This document shows, piece after piece, positions 33,915-38,303 of a stretch of DNA of 38,303 nt. The DNA lies in the NCBI GenBank assembly GCA_009778715.1, contig WRFR01000018.1:1-38303 (forward strand), given 5' to 3'. Source of the DNA: Coriobacteriia bacterium (GTDB lineage: Bacteria; Actinomycetota; Coriobacteriia; WRKU01; WQUG01). The notes below the pieces were generated by a model that was not told the DNA's origin, searched no databases, and worked only from the letters and a program-made list of their open reading frames with translations. Numbering within the stretch: position 1 is the stretch's first letter; each line of letters begins with the position of its first letter. The position numbers and the translations under genes were made by a program.

Positions 33915-34406
33915 TCAGTAGCTGAAGGTGTCGATCATCGACCCATCTGAGTTAAGGTAGATAAATTTAACTGCCGGATCAACTACTCCAGCAGCTTTGA
34001 GCGCAGCGTTAACTGTTTGCGCCGCCGACTTGAGAGCAGGCGCTTGCGCTTCAAGGGCAGCTTTGCATTTGGCGGCATCAAGCGCATTTTTATAAGTGTA
34101 GGTATAGACCAGCGTATGATCGCCTTCTCCGGTGATCGTAACGTTTGAGTAGGTGGCAGAGTTCTTTTGCAGGGTATCGACAGCAGTTGTCTGAGCCGCC
34201 GCTACCATTTTATCAAGCGCTTCCTGAGAGCCGGTCGACGAGCTATTGCTTGACGAGTTGTCAGAAGAACTTGCGCTGTCAGACGAGGTGTTTGCCGGTT
34301 GTTGACTGCCTGAAGTTGTACTGGCAGTCGAGCCACACGCGCTGAGGCCCAACGCTGCAATAACCAGTATGCAAGCAGATACAATCAGGAGTATTCGTTT
34401 TTTCAT
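33915..34406 (-). CDS. Lipoprotein with DUF4854-like domain
   Basis: The 163-aa product has a lipoprotein signal (lipobox LSAC-G, Cys24), a Ser/Asn/Thr-rich linker (about 28-60) and a small C-terminal domain with VYTYTYKNALDAAKCKAALEAQ, which resembles DUF4854 proteins of Gram-positive bacteria. It should be attached to the outer face of the membrane. Function is unknown. It stands alone on the reverse strand between the exporter operon and the hydrolase gene. It contains one other Cys (in DAAKCKAAL). Confidence 0.8.
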   Translation of the reverse strand: MKKRILLIVSACILVIAALGLSACGSTASTTSGSQQPANTSSDSASSSDNSSSNSSSTGSQEALDKMVAAAQTTAVDTLQKNSATYSNVTITGEGDHTLVYTYTYKNALDAAKCKAALEAQAPALKSAAQTVNAALKAAGVVDPAVKFIYLNSDGSMIDTFSY

Positions 34407-34541
34407 GACATCCTCATTTCATTGTGTCGATACCAGTGTTGCCCTGGTGATAATTGTATCGCAAATATTAGCATAATAAGGTGTAACCAGCGCCGCATGA
34501 TGCCAACGCCGCACCGGGTTCTGAAGAGCAACGAGGCGCTC

Positions 34542-35312
34542 TTATTGTTGCTTTTCCCAGCGCACGGGGTTACTCAACACGCCCAGGCTTTCGATCTCGA
34601 TCTCGACAGTGTCGCCATCGGCCATGGAACCGATGCCTGCCGGGGTGCCGGTAGTCACCACATCGCCGGGCAGCAGCGTAATGCCTTCTGTGATGAATTC
34701 GAGCAGCTTGGGGACGCCCCACATCATGAGCGAGGTTCGTGAATGCTGCTTGACTTCGCCATTAAGGCGCGTGGTCAGCTCCAAGTCGCTCGGATTGATC
34801 CCGGTCGTCAGCCAGGGGCCGATTGGCGCAAAGCCGTCAAAGCACTTGGCGCGTGTCCATTGGACGTCAGCGGCCTGGAGGTCACGAGCAGTCACGTCGT
34901 TTAGGATCGTGTAGCCAAAGATATAGTCAGCGGCCTGGATGGCAGAGACGCGCTTGGCGGTTTTGCCCACCACAAAAGCCAGCTCACCTTCAAAGTCGAG
35001 CCGTTGACTGCTGCGCGGCCGCATAAGCGTCGCGCCTGGATCATTGACGCAGGTTGATGGTTTTATGAACAAGATCGGGGTGGCAGGAGTATCGAAATCC
35101 AGCTCCTGGATGTGATCGTAGTAATTGGTGCCCACGCAGACGATCTTGCCTGGCTCGCACGGCGCGAGCAGGTTGACGCCTCCAACATCCAAATAGATGC
35201 CAGTCTCCTCAACACCCAACCAGGGGGCTTGGGCAAGTACATGGACCTCATCATTGTCGAGCAAGCCCCAGGCGATCGCTCCATCACTTATGAACCGTAT
35301 ATAGCGTGCCAT
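34542..35312 (-). CDS. Fumarylacetoacetate hydrolase-family protein
   Basis: The 256-aa protein has the FAH fold signatures: VGTNYYDHIQEL (about 60-71), LDFEGELAFVVGK with metal-binding Glu residues (about 104-116), GYTILNDVTARDLQ with Asp (about 134-147), KCFDGFAPIGPWL and the C-terminal GDVVTTGTPAGIG. Such enzymes cleave or isomerise 2-oxo acid products of aromatic or sugar-acid breakdown; the exact substrate is not evident. SD AAAGGAGA lies on the reverse strand. It is divergent from the small DUF7662-like gene, with 73 bases between starts. Confidence 0.92.
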   Translation of the reverse strand: MARYIRFISDGAIAWGLLDNDEVHVLAQAPWLGVEETGIYLDVGGVNLLAPCEPGKIVCVGTNYYDHIQELDFDTPATPILFIKPSTCVNDPGATLMRPRSSQRLDFEGELAFVVGKTAKRVSAIQAADYIFGYTILNDVTARDLQAADVQWTRAKCFDGFAPIGPWLTTGINPSDLELTTRLNGEVKQHSRTSLMMWGVPKLLEFITEGITLLPGDVVTTGTPAGIGSMADGDTVEIEIESLGVLSNPVRWEKQQ

Positions 35313-35385
35313 GGGTTATCTCCTTTAGTGTTATCAGTGATGACCAGTAGTATGTATCATAGTACAGAGGGAAAAGGAGAGCTGC

Positions 35386-35592
35386 ATGAGCAAATACGAA
35401 CCACTCTGGAAACATCTGCAAGCCGATGGGCGCAACACATTCCAACTGACATTTGAAGAGATTAAAGACGTCCTGGGTTTTGAGATCGACCACTCATTCC
35501 TGAACTACAAAAAAGAAGCCGCTCAGTTTGGCTATCAGGTTGGCAAAATCTCTCTTAAAGAGCAACATGTTACCTTCAGCAAGCTTGAATGA
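35386..35592 (+). CDS. Small conserved protein, DUF7662-like
   Basis: The 68-aa protein begins MSKYEPLWKHL and contains FEEIKDVLGFEIDHSFLNYKKE and FGYQVGKISLKEQHVTF, a pattern I recall from small DUF7662-type proteins of unknown function. They are usually single-domain and cytoplasmic. SD AAAAGGAGA precedes the ATG. The next gene starts 18 bases after its stop, so the two may be co-transcribed. Confidence 0.8.
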   Translation: MSKYEPLWKHLQADGRNTFQLTFEEIKDVLGFEIDHSFLNYKKEAAQFGYQVGKISLKEQHVTFSKLE

Positions 35593-35610
35593 TCACGTTA
35601 TACTTATCTC

Positions 35611-36156
35611 ATGCCAAACTATGTCGCACTGATACGGGGAGTCGCGCCCAGCATTGAGAACCGCAACAACGCAGCCATCCTGCGCGCGCTTGCTACGTTG
35701 GATCTGACGGGGCTGTCCTCGGTACTTTCCAGTGGCAACTACCTTTTTGCTTCGGACTTGCGCAGCACTGACAAGCTAGAGGCTCTCATCAGCGACGCGC
35801 TTGCCAAAGAGCTGGGCGTTGAGCTGCTGACCATCGTGCGAAGCCAAAAGCAGATTCAGGCGCTGGTCGATGGCAATCCGCTTGCAGGGGCACCCCATGG
35901 CGCCGGAAGCTACCAGCTCGTCACGTTCTTTAAACATCCGATAGACCTTGGATTTGACCTCCCGTATCACCCCGAAGGCAAGTTCTTCAAGCTGGTTGGC
36001 AGCGTAGATGGCACGCTTTTTACCGTAAGCGACAACACGGGTGGTCAGACGGTCGACACGATGGCCTGGCTTGAACGCCACTATACCCGTGACCTCACGA
36101 GCCGCACCCCGCTTACTCTGCAAAAAATCCTCAAGAAGCTGAAACAACTTTCTTAA
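35611..36156 (+). CDS. DUF1697-family protein
   Basis: The 181-aa protein begins MPNYVALIRGV and has the family's LSSVLSSGNYLFAS block (SGN motif, about 36-49), LAKELGVELLTIVRS and the C-terminal TVDTMAWLERHYTRDLTSRTPLTLQKIL. DUF1697 proteins are widespread and uncharacterised. It is the last of the short pair after the divergent promoter region. No SD is clear. Confidence 0.9.
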   Translation: MPNYVALIRGVAPSIENRNNAAILRALATLDLTGLSSVLSSGNYLFASDLRSTDKLEALISDALAKELGVELLTIVRSQKQIQALVDGNPLAGAPHGAGSYQLVTFFKHPIDLGFDLPYHPEGKFFKLVGSVDGTLFTVSDNTGGQTVDTMAWLERHYTRDLTSRTPLTLQKILKKLKQLS

Positions 36157-36166
36157 AGGAGCCGCC

Positions 36167-36187
36167 TGATTGGTGTCCTACCAATCA
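36167..36187. terminator. Short hairpin after the DUF1697 gene
   Basis: TGATTGGT (36167-36174) pairs with ACCAATCA (36180-36187) around a five-base loop, 10 bases after the stop codon. Without a T-run it is a weak terminator candidate. Confidence 0.4.
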
Positions 36188-36208
36188 CCTATAATTGAAC
36201 GCAGCACA

Positions 36209-36266
36209 TGACAAGGGGTCAGGTACTTTGTCATGCGTACATGACAAAGTACCTGACCCCTTGTCA
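36209..36266. repeat. Perfect 27-bp-arm palindrome (REPIN-like)
   Basis: The arms 36209-36235 and 36240-36266 are exact inverted copies with a four-base centre (CGTA). Each arm is itself flanked by TGACAA and TTTGTCA and contains GGGGTCAGGTAC. This nested symmetry is typical of paired REP units (REPINs), which are mobilised by RAYT transposases. No RAYT gene is in this window. It sits 27 bases before the restriction gene. Confidence 0.85.
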
Positions 36267-36292
36267 CCAACATAATCAACAGGAAGGATCAC

Positions 36293-37507
36293 GTGGCGGT
36301 ATCATCGGCAGAGCGCAGGCTGGCGGCGGAGAAGTTCGCCGCTGAGTGGCGTGATCGCGGCCAGGAGGACAAGCACGACCAGACGTTCTGGAGCCAGTTC
36401 CTGGGCGAGGTCATGGGAGTAGCGCGCGTGCATCACGAGATCGACTACCAGAAGCGGGTCACGATCCCCAAGCACGGCACGAAGCGCATCGACGGCTACA
36501 TCGCCGCCAGCAAGGTCCTGATCGAGCAGAAGTCCCGTCACATCGACCTCGACCGCCCCGCCACACAGTCCGATGGAGAGGAGCTCACCGCCTACGAGCA
36601 GGCGGTGCGTTACGCCCAGTGGCTCCCGGCCGCGGAGCGCCCCGACTGGATCGTCATCTCCAACTTCGAAGCTTTTCGCATCTACGACACCCGCGAGGAC
36701 TTCAACCAGGAGCCTATCTGCGTCACCCTCGACGAGCTCCCCAGCCAGCTCCCTATCTTCGACTTCCTCGTACGTCCCATCACGGAGCGGCTGGAAAAGC
36801 AGAAGCAAGTCGACCTGAAGGCCGCCCAGCTCATCGGCGACCTGTATCGCAAGATCGCGGCCTGCTACCCCGACCCCGACGCGATGCGCCATGACCTAGC
36901 CGTGCTGATGGTGCGCCTGCTCTTCTGCCTGTATGCGGAGGACAGCGGCCTGTTTGACCCCGGCGCGTTCTCGAGCTACCTCCAGGTGCACTCGGCAGAC
37001 ATCACGGCGTTTCGCTACGCGCTCATCAACATCTTCGCGGTGCTTGATACGCCCCCGGACTGTCGCGCCGCTAACCTTGATTTCGACGAGGCGCTGGTGC
37101 AGCTGCCCTACGTCAACGGCGGGCTGTTCTCAGACGACATCGCGGTTCCGCAGCTGACCGCAGAGATCCGTCTGGAGCTGATCGTCAACTGCGCCCGCGC
37201 CTTTGATTGGAGCCAGATCTCCCCGGTCATCTTCGGCTCGATCTTCGAGAGCATCCTGTCCGGTGATCAGCGCCGCGCCGGCGGCATGCACTACACCAGC
37301 CCCGCCAACATCCACAAAGTGATCGACCCCCTGTTCTTAGACGAACTGCGGAGCGAGCTGAACGCCGCCGGCCATGACAAGGCCAAGCTCCTGGCCCTGC
37401 AAGACAAGATGGCGAGCCTGAAGTTCTTAGACCCCGCCTGCGGCAGCGAGGAGCGGACGGGCTGTCGCACATTGCATTTTGGAGCAGAGCTTCAAGCTGT
37501 TGCATAA
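36293..37507 (+). pseudogene. Type IIL (MmeI-like) restriction-modification gene, truncated
   Basis: The frame starts with GTG behind AGGAAGG and codes 404 residues. The N-terminal nuclease domain has D67-x10-E78-Q-K80 (IDGYIAASKVLIEQKS), the D-x-ExK site of MmeI. A helical linker follows, then the start of the methyltransferase domain with SPVIFGSIFESIL, GMHYTSPANIHKVIDPLF and FLDPACGS (378-385). Family members are about 900 residues and continue GN/D-F. Here the match stops at S385 and 19 unrelated residues (EERTGCRT...) follow to a stop. Lacking most of the methylase and the target-recognition domain, it is probably inactive, although the nuclease part remains. Confidence 0.85.
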
Positions 37508-37862
37508 TTTCACTTTAGGCAGCGTTATGTAAGCGTTCGGCATGTCTCTATCTATCAATAGATGGAGGAATTAGGCTGAGAGCGATAATGCGTTTGGGTT
37601 AAATACCGTTAACAATCACACTATGCTACTATTTTTATTGGAATATGTCGTACTGCGCGCAGTCGGCTAACAACTCAATATTTTAGAGCACGACTATTAC
37701 ACCGTAACGAGGCGTCTAGCTCCTATCTCGGTGTGATAGCAGTCGTTGCGTTCATAGTCGGCATATTCCAAAGGGGTTAGACGCCTCTTTGCGAGTCTGG
37801 CGATCTTCCCCTTGTTATTGGGTGTTTAACACAATGCAGAGGAAGGGTTATAGGGCAGCGTA
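37508..37862. other. AT-rich accessory gap between the broken gene and the last gene
   Basis: The base composition drops sharply after the break near 37448. No convincing ORF lies here (a 13-codon frame at 37645 lacks an SD; a 9-codon frame at 37834-37863 overlaps the next start). GTAAGCGTTCGG at 37529 resembles an IS66-family end, but no transposase is seen. The main content is the folded region listed separately. Confidence 0.5.
37638..37787. ncRNA. Candidate pseudoknotted structured RNA
   Basis: Three long pairings fit together. Stem A: 37638-37650 with 37759-37771 (13 pairs, one wobble). Hairpin C inside it: ACGACT (37690-37695) with AGTCGT (37741-37746) and ACACCG (37699-37704) with CGGTGT (37729-37734). 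Stem B: 37709-37723, in the loop of C, with 37773-37787 just after stem A (15 pairs, including wobbles). B crosses A and C, so the fold is a pseudoknot. A protein-coding explanation is not seen. Strand and function are not known. Confidence 0.5.
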
Positions 37863-38303
37863 ATGGCTGACGATATTCTAAAAGTCGGAGATAAGCTACG
37901 CTTTGGTGGAGAGTCCTCGCCTGAACTGGATTTTCTTGGCAGGGCGAACCTATGGATAAGGAACTTCTATGACAACAAAACCATAGATCTTGCTCGCTAT
38001 GTGATTGCAGAAACTTTGCGTAACTCTGCTCCGGGGCAGCTGTCTGTTGCGGGTTTTGACGGTGACCTCACAGGGATATTCGCCCCGTTCGCTGCTTTGG
38101 CTGCCGGAGAATCGAAAACGCTTGAATTACTGTTAGATATGAAAGACCTGGAAGATTACCTCAACTATCTGAAACAGCACATCCAGGCTGTCCAGAACGT
38201 GATCCAGGCTCGAAACGATTCGCTGATTGATTTCAGAAAAGCGATAAGTCGGCCTATTGAAAGCTATATCTTAGTAGTACTGTCACTTGACATGGGCGTG
38301 ATA
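37863..38303 (+). CDS. Partial gene, possible FtsK/SpoIIIE-like ATPase N terminus
   Basis: An ATG at 37863 opens 147 codons that run off the window with no stop. The product begins MADDILKVGDKLRFGG and contains GQLSVAGFDGDLTGIFAPFAAL (about 58-79), a helical DLEDYLNYLKQHIQAVQNVIQARND stretch (about 94-118) and ESYILVVLSLDMGVI at the edge. The APFAAL and ESYILVVLS parts recall FtsK/SpoIIIE-type ATPases of accessory clusters, but no Walker A is reached, so this is tentative. The ATG shares a base with the TAA of a 9-codon frame. Codons are more AT-rich than the core genes. Confidence 0.55.
   Translation, partial: MADDILKVGDKLRFGGESSPELDFLGRANLWIRNFYDNKTIDLARYVIAETLRNSAPGQLSVAGFDGDLTGIFAPFAALAAGESKTLELLLDMKDLEDYLNYLKQHIQAVQNVIQARNDSLIDFRKAISRPIESYILVVLSLDMGVI

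Noticed and set aside
37449..37500. Insertion-sequence end GGGCTGTCGCAC at the break point of the restriction gene
   Set aside because: It resembles several IS ends but no partner inverted repeat or transposase is in the window, so it cannot be supported.
37529..37540. IS66-family terminal repeat GTAAGCGTTCGG
   Set aside because: No tnpA/B/C genes, no matching opposite end and no target duplication are visible.
37662..37787. Integron attC site (GGCTAAC ... GTTAGAC)
   Set aside because: The left box does not fit the RYYYAAC consensus and the stronger pairings in this region contradict an attC fold. No integrase is seen.
37638..37790. Retron msr-msd RNA
   Set aside because: The downstream frame shows no reverse-transcriptase motif such as YxDD in the visible 147 residues, and the pseudoknot layout does not match the a1/a2 arrangement.

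Overview
The window looks like chromosome of a high-GC Gram-positive bacterium, most likely Actinomycetota of the class Coriobacteriia. This is inferred from several signs: GC-rich genes full of GATCGCG-type codons, apparently leaderless starts, LPXTG-type sorting, an A-type RNase P RNA, tRNAs with encoded CCA, a formate--tetrahydrofolate ligase, and a gut-type QrtT/QueL queuine-salvage pair. No marker in the window fixes a genus.

Layout. (1) 1-385 is a small foreign-looking patch. It has a tmRNA 3'-end-like fragment, two hairpin repeats with compensating changes, and an AT-rich 59-codon gene. (2) 444-2520 carries an ECF S-component gene overlapping a radical-SAM gene (probable queuine uptake and queuine-to-preQ1 conversion), then a metallophosphoesterase. 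(3) 2632-5592 is a large secreted wall-anchored adhesin. (4) 5740-17118 is a complete leucine and isoleucine/valine block: leuA-C-D-B, then ilvB-N-C-D-A. leuA and ilvB each have a leader peptide rich in the amino acids made by the pathway. The ilvB leader has a full terminator/antiterminator pair. (5) 17264-19902 continues with ridA, cysK and metY, followed by mnmA. (6) 21390-29613 holds a lipoprotein, a FetAB-like ABC system, rnpB, an iron-sulfur aldo/keto reductase, fhs, an OsmC-like protein and a reverse-strand ABC exporter. (7) 29768-29976 has tRNA-Gln(CUG) and tRNA-Glu(CUC), with a duplicated tRNA-Gln 3' end between them. (8) 30056-33776 has a small membrane protein and a TetR-controlled two-gene ABC exporter with twin operators. 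(9) 33915-36156 has a DUF4854-like lipoprotein, a fumarylacetoacetase-family hydrolase and two small conserved proteins. (10) 36157-38303 is an accessory region. It has a near-perfect 58-bp palindrome, a type IIL (MmeI-like) restriction-modification gene cut off inside its SAM-binding motif, a 150-nt sequence that can fold as a pseudoknot, and the start of a gene that runs off the window.

The central block works as one unit. IlvA makes 2-oxobutyrate, IlvBN/C/D make the branched-chain keto acids, and LeuA/CD/B divert 2-oxoisovalerate to the leucine precursor. RidA sits right after ilvA, where it can remove the reactive enamines that IlvA releases. No branched-chain aminotransferase gene is seen here.

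The observations most worth following up are the ilvB attenuator, the leuA leader peptide on an apparently leaderless transcript, the queuine-salvage pair, the Gln-to-Lys change in the adhesin's thioester motif, the mnmA start problem, and the pseudoknot candidate next to the broken restriction gene.
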